Positions 8,769 through 17,251 of a stretch of 64,000 bases of DNA are shown here, piece after piece. How positions within the stretch are numbered: the first letter of the stretch is position 1; the number at the start of each line of letters is the position of its first letter. A program made the position numbers and the translations under genes. The stretch is from a bacterium (GTDB lineage: Bacteria; Pseudomonadota; Alphaproteobacteria; Caulobacterales; Hyphomonadaceae): positions 124,001 to 188,000 of the forward strand of contig WGML01000003.1 of assembly GCA_016125045.1 (NCBI GenBank), written 5' to 3'. The notes below the pieces were generated by a model. It made no database searches and was not told where the DNA came from. It saw only the letters and a program-made list of their open reading frames with translations.

Positions 8769-9007
8769 GGGCGGGCTCCGCCGCCGCGATCCTCGACCGG
8801 GCGAACGCCCGCCATCCGCAGCACGAGAACCGGCCACAGGGCGAGGGCGCCAGGCAGGATCAGGAGTTTCACGTGCAGGGGCGCGGACGCGGCGGCGGCG
8901 TCGAAACGCCTGAATCCGCCGAACATCAGCACGAGCCATACGACGAAGCCCGCGCCCGCCCACACGGCGACGCCAAGCCAGATCGAGGCTGCAAGCGGTT
9001 CGGTCAC
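8765..9007 (-). CDS. Small two-span membrane protein
   Basis: This protein of about 80 residues begins MTEPLAASIWLGVAVWAGAG with a GTG start at 9007. An upstream in-frame start at 9142 would overlap the dnaE2 end and add a polar segment without clear meaning. Two hydrophobic helices are visible (SIWLGVAVWAGAGFVVWLVL and LLILPGALALWPVLVL). It is the first gene of the four-gene redox operon and overlaps the next gene by ATGA. It is likely a membrane partner of the heme/Rieske fusion. No family recognised; the start is uncertain. Confidence 0.6.
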   Translation of the reverse strand: MTEPLAASIWLGVAVWAGAGFVVWLVLMFGGFRRFDAAAASAPLHVKLLILPGALALWPVLVLRMAGVRPVEDRGGGARP

Positions 9008-9122
9008 GCGTCGGGTCCGGCTGTTGGCGTCATCTGATCTGCTGGCTGTCCCTGCGCCGGGCCCGCCCTTCGCGATGGAGCCCGGCTGTAGGTCAACCTT
9101 ATCCCTCGGGTCCTCCTGGCCG

Positions 9123-12100
9123 CTAGTGAAAATTCCGCCCACGCGGCATCACGCTTTCGGCGCCGCCGGCCGAGAGATCGTGACGGACGTTGCGGGGGTG
9201 CGTGCGGGCGTCGGCCTCCACCGGCCTTCGGACCTCATCGGCGCGGGCGTGCGGCGGAGTGAGCTCCTCTCCGGCGGGGCCGTCGGTCAGCTCGGCGAGC
9301 GCCGGGGTCAGGTCCTCGATCCTGCGGGCGATGACATGCACGACGCCGCTTTCGGACTGCACCACCCCCTCCACCAGACACAGGCGCGCGCCCAGCACCT
9401 CCCGGCGATAGCGTTCGAACACTTTCGGCCAGACGACGATGTTGGCGATATGGGTCTCGTCCTCCAGCGTCATGAAGATCACTCCGGACGCCGTGCCCGG
9501 CCGTTGCCGGACGAGGATCAGCCCCGCGACCCTCACCCGTGCGCCATTTCGCGCCGTCGCCAGCGTCTCGCAGGTCGCCGCCTTCCAGCGGGCGGCGAGC
9601 GTGTCGCGCAGCAGGCCGACCGGGTGCGCCTTCAGCGACAGCCGCAGGGTGCGGAAGTCCTCGACCACCTTCTCCCCGAGCGTCATCTCCGGCGGGGTCA
9701 GGTCCGGGGGACGCGGCGGCGCGGGGGCGTGCGTGAACAGCGGCAGATCGTCCTCATCGCCCTCCCGCCCGAGCGCCCGGGCCGCCCACAGCGCCGCCCG
9801 CCTGTCGAGACCGATCGAACCGAACACGTCGGCGTCCGCGAGCCGTTCGATGGTCGCCTTCGATGCGCCGCCGCGCACCCAGACATCGCGCAGGGAGCGG
9901 TAGCCGGCGCCGCGGCGCTCGACCAGCCTGCGGATGTCCGCCTCGCTCAGCCCTCCCGCCTGCCGGAAGCCGAGCCGCATCGCCATGCGCGAGCGGATGT
10001 CGTCCGCCATGTCGCGATGGCGCGGATGGAGCCGTGTCCGCGCTGGCTCGCCGGGCTCCAGCGTGTTGTCCCAGTCGGAGGCGTTGATGTCGATCGGGCG
10101 GATCTCGACCCCGTGTTCCTGGGCGTCGCGGACGATCTGGGCGGGGGCGTAGAAACCCATCGGCTGCGCGTTGAGGAGCGCGGCGGCGAAGACATCCGGA
10201 TAGTGGCATTTCAGCCAGCAGGAGGCGTAGACCAGCAGGGCGAAGCTCGCCGCATGGCTCTCGGGAAAGCCGTATTCGCCAAACCCCTCGATCTGTCGGA
10301 AGCTCGCCTCGGCGAAGGCCGGATCGTAGCCATTCCCGATCATGCCGCGGATGAATTTCTCCTTTAGCTGGCCGATCGTTCCGACCCGGCGGAAGGTCGC
10401 CATCGCCCGGCGCAGCTTGTCCGCCTCGGGCGGAGAGAAGCCGGCCGCCACGATCGCGATCTGCATCGCCTGTTCCTGGAACAGCGGCACACCGAGCGTG
10501 CGTTCCAGCACCTGTTTCAGCGCCTCGGACGGGTAGGTCACCTGCTCAAGCCCCTGCCTGCGGCGCAGATAGGGGTGGACCATTCCTCCCTGTATCGGTC
10601 CGGGACGGACGATCGCCACCTCGATCACCAGGTCATAGAAGCACCGGGGTTTCAGGCGCGGCAGCATGGTCATCTGCGCCCGGCTCTCGACCTGGAACAC
10701 GCCCACCGAATCCGCCCGCCCGAGCATCGCATAGACCCGGGGATCCTCCTTCGGCAGCGTGTCGAGCGTGAGGGGCGCGGGGTCTGCGCCGCCCGACCAG
10801 TCCGGATAGAACCGGTCGATCAGGGAGAACGCCTTGCGCAGGCAGGTGAGCATGCCGAGCCCCAGAAGGTCGACCTTGAGGATTTTCAGCTCCTGCAGGT
10901 CGTCCTTGTCCCATTCGACGACGGTGCGGTCCGCCATCGCGGCGTTCTGGATCGCCGCGACCTCATCCAGCCGGTCCCGCGTGATCACCAGCCCGCCGAC
11001 ATGCTGCGAGAGATGCCGCGGAAAGCCCTGCAGCTCGCCCGCAAGCGCGATGCATCGCATCAGCCGCCCGTCCGACGGATCGAGCCCGGCGCCGGCGAGG
11101 TCCGCGGGCTTGATCCCGCGCGACCACCATTGCTGTGTGCGCGACAACGCCGTGATCACGTCCTCGGAGAAGCCGAACACCTTGCAGACGTCGCGAATGG
11201 CGCTGCGCGTCCGGTAGCGGATCAGGGTTGCGGCCAGCGCCGCGCGGCTCCGGCCGTATTTCGCATAGACATACTGGATCGCCTCCTCCCGCCGCTCATG
11301 CTCGAAATCGACATCGATGTCGGGCGGTTCGTTGCGTTCGGTGGAGATGAAACGGTCGAACAGGAGGCTGGAGACAGCCGGGTCCACCGATGTGACGCCG
11401 AGACAGAAGCAGATCGTCGAATTGGCGGCCGATCCGCGCCCCTGGCAGAGAATGCCGCGGTCCTCCCTGGCGAAGCGCACGATGTCCGCGACGGTGAGGA
11501 AATAGGGCGCATAGTTCAGCTGCGCGACGATCCCGAGCTCGCGCTCGAGCGTGGCGCGCACCGCCGGCGGAATCCCGCCCGGATAGCGCTTCCTCGCGCC
11601 CTCGAGCGTGAGCGCCTCAAGCGCCGCCTGCGCCGAGTCGAAGCCCGGGGCGATCTCATCCGGATACTGATAGCTCAGCTGGTCGAGCGAGAACGCCGAG
11701 CCAGCGAGGAAGCGGAGGCTTTCCGCAACGGCCTCCGGCGCGTCCCGGCAGAGGCGCGCCATCTCGTCGGGGGGCTTCAGCCGCCGCTCGGCATTGGCGG
11801 CGAGCAGCCGGCCCGCCTCGTCGAGGCGGACCTTTTCCCGGATGCAGGTGAGCACATCGAGGAGCGCCCGCCGCTCGGCCGCATGATGCAGCGGCTCCGT
11901 CGTGGCGATGAGCCGCGCGCCCGTCGCCGCGGCGAGACCCTTCAGCCGCCGCAGCCGCCGCCGGTCCTCGCCGTCGATCCGGAAGGGGGCCGCAAGCCAG
12001 ACCTCGCCGCGGCTGTCCCCTGACGTCTCGCCCACGCCCCGGGCCTGCGCGAGCCGGGCGCGCAGGGCGCTGATCCGTTCCGCGTCGGCGCCGCCGGGGT

Positions 12101-12482
12101 CCTCGGTCGTCACGATCGGCTGCAGACCCGCGCCATGATCGAGCAGGTCCTCGAAGGTGAGATGGCACGCCCCCTTCGGCGCCCGTCTCGCGCCGAGCGT
12201 GAGCAGCCGGCACAGCCGTCCATAGCCCGCGCGGTCGCGCGGATAGACCAGTACATCCGGCGTCTCGTCCATGAAGGAGAGCCGTGCGCCGACCGCGAGC
12301 GCAAGCCCCGCCGCCTTGGCGGCGGCGTGCGCCCGGACAACCCCGGCGAGCGTGTTGCGGTCCGCGACGCCAAGTCCCGCCAGGCCGAGCGCCTTCGCCT
12401 CCTGCACCATCTCCTCCGGGTGGGAGGCCCCTCGGAGGAAGGAAAAATTGGTCGCGGCGGCGAGTTCCGCAAAGCCCGTCAT
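9123..12482 (-). CDS. dnaE2: Error-prone DNA polymerase DnaE2 (ImuC)
   Basis: This 1119-residue alpha-type C-family polymerase starts at the ATG at 12482, which overlaps the imuB stop (ATGA) and gives the typical N-terminus MTGFAELAAATNFSFLRGAS. In order are a PHP domain, the polymerase core with ILCQGRGSAANS and the catalytic PDIDVDFEHERREE, helix-hairpin-helix segments, and a C-terminal OB-fold region (VRVAGLILVRQRPGTASG, MTLEDET, VVWPKVFERYR). DnaE2 carries out damage-induced translesion synthesis with ImuA and ImuB in the SOS response. It is the last gene of the cassette and is expected to be under the LexA box at 14976-14990. Confidence 0.96.
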   Translation of the reverse strand: MTGFAELAAATNFSFLRGASHPEEMVQEAKALGLAGLGVADRNTLAGVVRAHAAAKAAGLALAVGARLSFMDETPDVLVYPRDRAGYGRLCRLLTLGARRAPKGACHLTFEDLLDHGAGLQPIVTTEDPGGADAERISALRARLAQARGVGETSGDSRGEVWLAAPFRIDGEDRRRLRRLKGLAAATGARLIATTEPLHHAAERRALLDVLTCIREKVRLDEAGRLLAANAERRLKPPDEMARLCRDAPEAVAESLRFLAGSAFSLDQLSYQYPDEIAPGFDSAQAALEALTLEGARKRYPGGIPPAVRATLERELGIVAQLNYAPYFLTVADIVRFAREDRGILCQGRGSAANSTICFCLGVTSVDPAVSSLLFDRFISTERNEPPDIDVDFEHERREEAIQYVYAKYGRSRAALAATLIRYRTRSAIRDVCKVFGFSEDVITALSRTQQWWSRGIKPADLAGAGLDPSDGRLMRCIALAGELQGFPRHLSQHVGGLVITRDRLDEVAAIQNAAMADRTVVEWDKDDLQELKILKVDLLGLGMLTCLRKAFSLIDRFYPDWSGGADPAPLTLDTLPKEDPRVYAMLGRADSVGVFQVESRAQMTMLPRLKPRCFYDLVIEVAIVRPGPIQGGMVHPYLRRRQGLEQVTYPSEALKQVLERTLGVPLFQEQAMQIAIVAAGFSPPEADKLRRAMATFRRVGTIGQLKEKFIRGMIGNGYDPAFAEASFRQIEGFGEYGFPESHAASFALLVYASCWLKCHYPDVFAAALLNAQPMGFYAPAQIVRDAQEHGVEIRPIDINASDWDNTLEPGEPARTRLHPRHRDMADDIRSRMAMRLGFRQAGGLSEADIRRLVERRGAGYRSLRDVWVRGGASKATIERLADADVFGSIGLDRRAALWAARALGREGDEDDLPLFTHAPAPPRPPDLTPPEMTLGEKVVEDFRTLRLSLKAHPVGLLRDTLAARWKAATCETLATARNGARVRVAGLILVRQRPGTASGVIFMTLEDETHIANIVVWPKVFERYRREVLGARLCLVEGVVQSESGVVHVIARRIEDLTPALAELTDGPAGEELTPPHARADEVRRPVEADARTHPRNVRHDLSAGGAESVMPRGRNFH

Positions 12483-14155
12483 GGAAACAGCCCGCTGAGG
12501 AACCAGCGCGGGCCGCGGGGGGCGGGCGTTCCCGGCGGCGGCGGTTCTGGCGATGACTCTGGCGATGACTCCGGCGATGACTCTGGCGACGGACCGGGCC
12601 GGGCCGGCGGGTCCTCGCGATAAACCCAGTAGCGGCGTCCCTCCGCGTCCTCGATGCGGTAATAGTCGCGCGCCGGGGCGTCCGGTGCGGCAAGCCAGTC
12701 GCCGGAGATGCGCTCGGGCCCTTCCGCGCGGACGATCTGGCGGCGCACCCTCCGCCAGCGGATCTGCACCGGCGGGCCGTCCGGCATCGCCGCCACCGCA
12801 TCGATCGGCTGCGCCGGCGTGAACAGCCGCAGCGGACGGCGCAGCACCCCGTCGGCCGGCGCCGGGGGCGCCATTTCCGCGGCGGCGCGACGCATGGGCG
12901 CGGCGGATGCGGGCGTCCAGCCGTTGGACTCCTCGGGCGTTCGTCCGGGTTTGGGCGCGGGACGCACCACCCGGCCGGCCCCGATCCGCGAGGTCAGGGC
13001 GTCGATCAGGCGGGCCTCGGCGTCGAGGTCGCGGCCGGACGCCGGGGCGAGGTCCGCCGTTTCCGCGTGAATGCGCGACGTCGCCAGCGCGTCGAGCCGG
13101 ATCGCCTCGATCCCGAACAGCGCATCGAGCGTGTCGGCGATGCGCGTCAGCCGCTCCGACATCAGCCGCATGATCGCGCCCGCATCGGTCTCGGGGCGGC
13201 TGAATCCGTAGAGCGAAAGCCGCGGGCGTCCATCCACGCCGATGAGGGCGAGCCGGGCCTGCCTCACTCCGACGCCCCGCTCCCCAAGGGCGGCGGCGAA
13301 GTCGGTGCAGGCAAGGGATGTCGCGGCGAGAATGGCGTCGAGGCTGAGCACCGGCTCCATCAGCCGCCGGTGGATCACGACCGGCGGCGGCGGGCGGCGC
13401 GGCGACACCGCGTCGGGCGCGCGCCCGAACATCTGGTCCAGCCGGCGCACCGTCTCCTCCCCGGCGCGCGCCGCCAGCACGTGGCGGGGGACGGCGCCGA
13501 GTCGTCCGATCGTCGCAAAGCCCAGCCGCCGCATCAGGGCCGTCGCCTCCGGCGGCGCCCGCAGGGCTTCGACCGGCAGAGGCGCCAGCGCGGCGGCGCA
13601 TGCGTCGCCAGAGACGATGATCGGCCCGGGCGGTCTGGCCGTCCCGCCTTGCATTGCGGCGCCGTGGCGTGCGAGCGCCTGCGCCGCGCCGGGGGTCGGG
13701 GCGATTGCGATGCGCGCCTCCAGGCCCTCCCGCGCCAGCGTCGCGGCGAACCGGTGCGCAAGCGGCGCGTCGCCGCCGAACAGGTGGCCGACGCCGGTGA
13801 TGTCGAGAACAAGTCCGTCGGGGGGGTCGAGTGCAACCGTGGGGGAGAAGGCTTCCGACACGCCGCCCATCCTGTCGAGCAGCGCGGCGTCCGCCCGCGG
13901 ATCGACCTCGAAGGCGATGAGGCCGGGCGACATGGCGCGCGCATCGGCGAGCGCCAGTCCGGGTCTCAGGCCCGCCTTGAGGGCGCGGGCGTCGGCCGCG
14001 GTCAGGACATGCCGGCCCGCGACCCGCCCATGGATCACGACGGGCGCGGCGGATGGTCCGGGCTCAGACAGCATGCCGCATCGCTTCAGCCGGTCGACCG
14101 GCAGCATCGGCAGCCATGCGGCCATCCACCGGGTCGTATATCGGTTTGAGGTCAA
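12479..14155 (-). CDS. imuB: ImuB, Y-family polymerase-like mutagenesis protein
   Basis: This 558-residue protein is a DinB-like Y-family homologue. The N-terminus WMAAWLPMLPVDRLKR lacks the first catalytic acidic residue of active Y polymerases. The motif III region reads LVLDITGVGHLFGGD without the Ser-x-Asp-Glu pair, as expected for the inactive hub ImuB, which links the beta clamp, ImuA and DnaE2. The start is a TTG at 14155 and is well supported: GGAAGGAGG lies 6 nt upstream, whereas the ATG at 14125 has no such site. It overlaps imuA by 92 nt and dnaE2 by 4 nt. The C-terminal tail carries the PESS repeat. Confidence 0.93.
   Translation of the reverse strand: MTSNRYTTRWMAAWLPMLPVDRLKRCGMLSEPGPSAAPVVIHGRVAGRHVLTAADARALKAGLRPGLALADARAMSPGLIAFEVDPRADAALLDRMGGVSEAFSPTVALDPPDGLVLDITGVGHLFGGDAPLAHRFAATLAREGLEARIAIAPTPGAAQALARHGAAMQGGTARPPGPIIVSGDACAAALAPLPVEALRAPPEATALMRRLGFATIGRLGAVPRHVLAARAGEETVRRLDQMFGRAPDAVSPRRPPPPVVIHRRLMEPVLSLDAILAATSLACTDFAAALGERGVGVRQARLALIGVDGRPRLSLYGFSRPETDAGAIMRLMSERLTRIADTLDALFGIEAIRLDALATSRIHAETADLAPASGRDLDAEARLIDALTSRIGAGRVVRPAPKPGRTPEESNGWTPASAAPMRRAAAEMAPPAPADGVLRRPLRLFTPAQPIDAVAAMPDGPPVQIRWRRVRRQIVRAEGPERISGDWLAAPDAPARDYYRIEDAEGRRYWVYREDPPARPGPSPESSPESSPESSPEPPPPGTPAPRGPRWFLSGLFP
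12549..12587 (-). repeat. 12-nt tandem repeat in imuB
   Basis: GGCGATGACTCT-type units repeat three times on the plus strand, with a partial fourth. They encode PESS repeats close to the C-terminus of ImuB, in a Pro/Ser-rich low-complexity tail that lies after the last recognisable domain. Confidence 0.75.
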
Positions 14156-14963
14156 GCGCCGCCTCCTTCCATGTCACACGCCAGGCGCCGCCCGCCGGGC
14201 CCCGCCGGTTTCGCGTCAGCCGCGCCTCGAACACGGGCGGGCCGAGCTCCCTGTCCGCGCCGTCGCTTCGTCCCGGCGCGACCCGCCATCGCAGGATCGC
14301 GGCGCTTGGAGCCTCCGCGTCATGCCGCAGCAGCACGCAGGTGCCGCCGCCCTCCTCGGCCGCGAGCAGAAGCCGGCGCGTCGCCGTTAGGTTCAGCGGA
14401 GCCGAGGCGGTCGCCGACAGGATCACGATGGTGGACTTGACCCGCAGCGCCTGCTCCGCCGCCCACAGCGCGTCCCGCTGGCTGCGGGGGGAGACGAGGA
14501 TGAGATCCCGCGGCGTCAGGCCGAATTGCGCCATCCCTTCGCTCGCGAGCCGGCCGTCCTCGCACCCGGCCTCGATCCATAGGCGGAGGCGGCTGTCCTG
14601 TTGGCGCCGGGCGGCGGCCAGGGCGAGCGCGAACCCCGCCGCGGTGGGGCCGCACCCGGGCCGTTCCGGGAAGATTTCGATGAGGGCGTCCTCTAGCGCG
14701 GGCGCTTGTCCCCTGCTTGCGGCCCCGCCAGAAGCCCCACCTGAAGCCCCGCCTGAAGTCCCGCCAGAAGCCCCGCCTGAAACCCGGTCCGCGAGCGTGC
14801 CTGCGCCGAAGCGGACAGGCTCGCCCAGCCGGCTGGACAGCCGCTCCCGGCCCGGGCGGTCCGCAACCGGTTGAGCCGCGGCGTGGGGATCGGTCGCCCG
14901 CCGCAGCGGCGCCCGTGGGGTCCGGTGTGATGTCGGATGATGGATCGGGCTTGACGTCGGCAT
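14064..14963 (-). CDS. imuA: ImuA, RecA/SulA-like mutagenesis protein
   Basis: This protein of about 299 residues is called ImuA from its RecA-like core and its place ahead of imuB and dnaE2. The core has ALIEIFPERPGCGPTAAGFAL near the start, LRLWIEAGC, MAQFGLTPRDLILVSP, ALWAAEQALR and VVILSATASAPLNL-like strands, ending in WKEAALDLKPIYDPVDGR. ImuA is needed with ImuB for DnaE2-dependent mutagenesis. The ATG at 14963 sits 12 nt after the LexA box; no strong Shine-Dalgarno sequence is seen, so a short or leaderless 5' end is possible. The N-terminal region before the core is unusually long and carries five SGG[A/T] repeats. Confidence 0.88.
   Translation of the reverse strand: MPTSSPIHHPTSHRTPRAPLRRATDPHAAAQPVADRPGRERLSSRLGEPVRFGAGTLADRVSGGASGGTSGGASGGASGGAASRGQAPALEDALIEIFPERPGCGPTAAGFALALAAARRQQDSRLRLWIEAGCEDGRLASEGMAQFGLTPRDLILVSPRSQRDALWAAEQALRVKSTIVILSATASAPLNLTATRRLLLAAEEGGGTCVLLRHDAEAPSAAILRWRVAPGRSDGADRELGPPVFEARLTRNRRGPAGGAWRVTWKEAALDLKPIYDPVDGRMAADAAGRPAEAMRHAV
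14722..14781 (-). repeat. Five 12-nt tandem repeats in imuA
   Basis: Five units of the type GCCCCGCCTGAA lie head to tail (14722, 14734, 14746, 14758, 14770) and encode SGGA/SGGT repeats in the N-terminal linker of ImuA. The units differ at two or three positions. Confidence 0.85.
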
Positions 14964-14975
14964 GAAAAGACGATT

Positions 14976-14990
14976 GAACAAAACAAGAAC
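14976..14990 (-). promoter_or_regulatory. LexA (SOS) box of the imuA-imuB-dnaE2 operon
   Basis: The minus strand reads GTTCTTGTTTTGTTC, a perfect match to the alphaproteobacterial LexA site GTTC-N7-GTTC. It ends 12 nt before the imuA ATG, so a bound repressor would block the promoter. SOS control of this cassette is well known in Caulobacter and other alphaproteobacteria. The divergent protease gene starts 158 nt away on the other side and may or may not be affected. Confidence 0.9.
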
Positions 14991-15148
14991 ATTGACAAGG
15001 GGGGGGATGGACAAATTGATCGAATCAAGGGCCGGGCCCGTCCGAGGCGCGCTGCCGAGACCCTCAAAAAACCCGGATAAATCGCCCGCATGACCCGTTG
15101 AAATCATCGCGAACCCGGCTCAAACTCGTTCCAAACTGGAGATGCAGG

Positions 15149-17251
15149 ATGAGGCGACTGACGGGCCGGATCGTGGGTGTGGCGATGGCGTGTCTTGCGT
15201 CCGCCCTTGGCCTCAGTCCGGCGTCAGCGGATGCGGCATGGCGCATCCTCGACGCCTCGAAGGCGTCGGCCGACGCCGCCTATGGCGCGGACGCCGTGCA
15301 CGCGCTGGCCGAGACCGGGGGGGTCACCGCCCGCATCAGCATCGACGCCGCAATCTTCGACCTGCCCGTCGGCGACGTGCTGGAGGCGGGCCTACCGGAT
15401 GGACGCACCCTCACAACGAGAATTGTCGCAACCGAGCTTGGCGGCGGCGGGTCGAACATCTTGCGCGCCGCGATCGAGGGCGGCGGAGAGATGATCCTGG
15501 TTGAGTCAAACGGCTGGGCGTCTGGCCGGATCGAGACAAGGACCGGGCCGTGGCGCGTCTTCGCCGGCGCCGACAAGGGCGTCTATCTCTCGCCGGAGCC
15601 GGACCCGCTCGCCTGCGGGGTGGACCATGCGAAGGATGCGCCTCAGCTCGGCTTCAGCACGCCGGAAGCCTGGTTCTCCCGCACGCCCAACACCGGCCCG
15701 CTCGATGTGATGATCCTCTACACGCCGCAGGTGGCGACGGTTCATGGCGCAAATCTCGCCGCGCGGCTCGATTCCTACATCGCGGATTTCAATCAGGCGC
15801 TCGATCGCTCCGGCGCGCCCCTGCGCGCCCGGCTCGTCCACAGCCAGCAGGTGCAGTATGTCGACCGCCACCCGAAGCTGTCCGAAATTCTCTCCGACCT
15901 CGGCGCCGGAAGGGTGAATGAGCGCGGCGACCTCAGCTCGATCGCGCAACTGCGTCAGCAGAAGGGCGCCGACATTGTCTACATGATCACCACCCGGCCT
16001 GAGTCGAGCGTGACGGTCGACTCCTGCGGGCTCGCGAGCCTATCGAGGCCCGGGTCGCTGTCTCATGGCGTGGGCTATGACACGACCATTGAAGGGGTCA
16101 ATTTCTGCGGTCCGCGGGTCTTTGTGCACGAAGCCGGACACAATCTCGGGGCCTGCCACGACCGGGACGAATCCTGCGCGACCGGCGTCAACAACCGCTG
16201 GTCGAGGGGGCATTTCTCGAGCGCGATGCGCACCCAGATGACCTATAATGGCGGGTCCGCCTTCTACAACATCTACTCCACGCCCACGGCCGATTGCGGC
16301 GGGGAGCCTTGCGGAATTCCACCCGGTCAGACGAATGAGGCGGACACCTCGACCGACCTGAAAATCTACATGTCGGGCTATGCGAGAAATGTCGACCAGG
16401 CGCAGTCCGCCGCGACCGCCGTCGCACCGGCCGCCCGCGTCCTCGACGACGGGGAGAAGGCGTCGTTCTTCGGGGTGGTGTTGAATGGCGGCGCGACGGA
16501 TTTCCAGAATTGTCGTCCCGTTCTCACGGGGGTCCGCCCCGGGGCGATGAGTTTCATCGAAACGGACCCCGCTTCCAACCGGCCGATCGGCGCGCCTGAT
16601 CGGCCGTTCGTGACGCCAGCGGGCGGGCGGGCGACCTTCCGTCTCGATGTTCAGGCAGGGCGATCCGGCGTCTCGCGCCATGTGCTGCAGATCGCCTGCG
16701 ACAACGCGGCGCCCGCACCGGTCGCGCTCGATCTCAACACGATCACGCTCTCAACCCCCGGCGCCGGCGCGGCGACGGCGGATGCGGGCCGAGCGAAACG
16801 CTCGTCTCCGGACGTCGTCATCAGCGCCGCGACCCTGTCATCCGACGGGATCGCGCGTCTGTCGGCGGCGACGGGCGGCCGCCGACAGGGCGTGTTCACC
16901 GCCGCGGCGCGCAATCTCGGCGATCCCGGCCGGGTGGTGTTCGGGCTTGAGTCCCCCATGGACGGGGTCGCGACAACCTTGTGCCGCGTCAACGACAAGG
17001 GCGCCTGCCTGTCGCCTCCGCGCCCGCAACTCGACCTCGTGTTGGCGAAGGGGGAGCAGGTGCTGCTCACGGCGTTCGTGTCCGTCCATGACGAGGGGCC
17101 GGATCGGGCGTATGATGGGGGGCCGGGTGGGGCGCCCATCGAGATGTCGGCGTTCGACCCGCTGACCCAGCGGATTTCGGTTCGCGCCCGGAGCCCTGAC
17201 GGCATGATTGTCGGCGCGGCGAGCGTCGCGGTCATGCGGGGAGGGCGGTGA
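15149..17251 (+). CDS. Secreted zinc metalloprotease (metzincin, reprolysin-like) with C-terminal module
   Basis: The ATG at 15149 (GGAG 7 nt upstream) gives a Sec signal, MRRLTGRIVGVAMACLASAL ending near ASADA, and a 700-residue protein. After a prodomain-like stretch comes LDVMILYTPQ, then the zinc site HEAGHNLGACHD (His327, Glu328, His331, His337), the metzincin pattern HExxHxxGxxHD. MTYN about 35 residues later is the likely Met-turn. From about residue 425 to the end is a degenerate copy of the shared module: VVLNGGATDFQNC, IACDN, PDVVISAATLSSDGIARL, ARNLG, CRVNDKGAC, FDPLTQRISV and AASVAV. It is translationally coupled to the next gene (TGATG). It is probably an extracellular protease; T2SS export is inferred from location. 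Confidence 0.9.
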   Translation: MRRLTGRIVGVAMACLASALGLSPASADAAWRILDASKASADAAYGADAVHALAETGGVTARISIDAAIFDLPVGDVLEAGLPDGRTLTTRIVATELGGGGSNILRAAIEGGGEMILVESNGWASGRIETRTGPWRVFAGADKGVYLSPEPDPLACGVDHAKDAPQLGFSTPEAWFSRTPNTGPLDVMILYTPQVATVHGANLAARLDSYIADFNQALDRSGAPLRARLVHSQQVQYVDRHPKLSEILSDLGAGRVNERGDLSSIAQLRQQKGADIVYMITTRPESSVTVDSCGLASLSRPGSLSHGVGYDTTIEGVNFCGPRVFVHEAGHNLGACHDRDESCATGVNNRWSRGHFSSAMRTQMTYNGGSAFYNIYSTPTADCGGEPCGIPPGQTNEADTSTDLKIYMSGYARNVDQAQSAATAVAPAARVLDDGEKASFFGVVLNGGATDFQNCRPVLTGVRPGAMSFIETDPASNRPIGAPDRPFVTPAGGRATFRLDVQAGRSGVSRHVLQIACDNAAPAPVALDLNTITLSTPGAGAATADAGRAKRSSPDVVISAATLSSDGIARLSAATGGRRQGVFTAAARNLGDPGRVVFGLESPMDGVATTLCRVNDKGACLSPPRPQLDLVLAKGEQVLLTAFVSVHDEGPDRAYDGGPGGAPIEMSAFDPLTQRISVRARSPDGMIVGAASVAVMRGGR

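Noticed and set aside
8742-12023. Long plus-strand open frames opposite dnaE2
   Set aside because: The minus strand encodes a full DnaE2 with catalytic motifs. The plus-strand translations are rich in Arg, Pro and His without domains.
12483-13601. An N-terminal extension of the DnaE2 frame
   Set aside because: The extension overlaps ImuB throughout, and the canonical DnaE2 N-terminus begins at the ATGA junction at 12482.
14722-14781. Short direct repeats considered as a CRISPR array
   Set aside because: The units are 12 nt, contiguous without spacers, in frame within imuA, and no cas gene is near.
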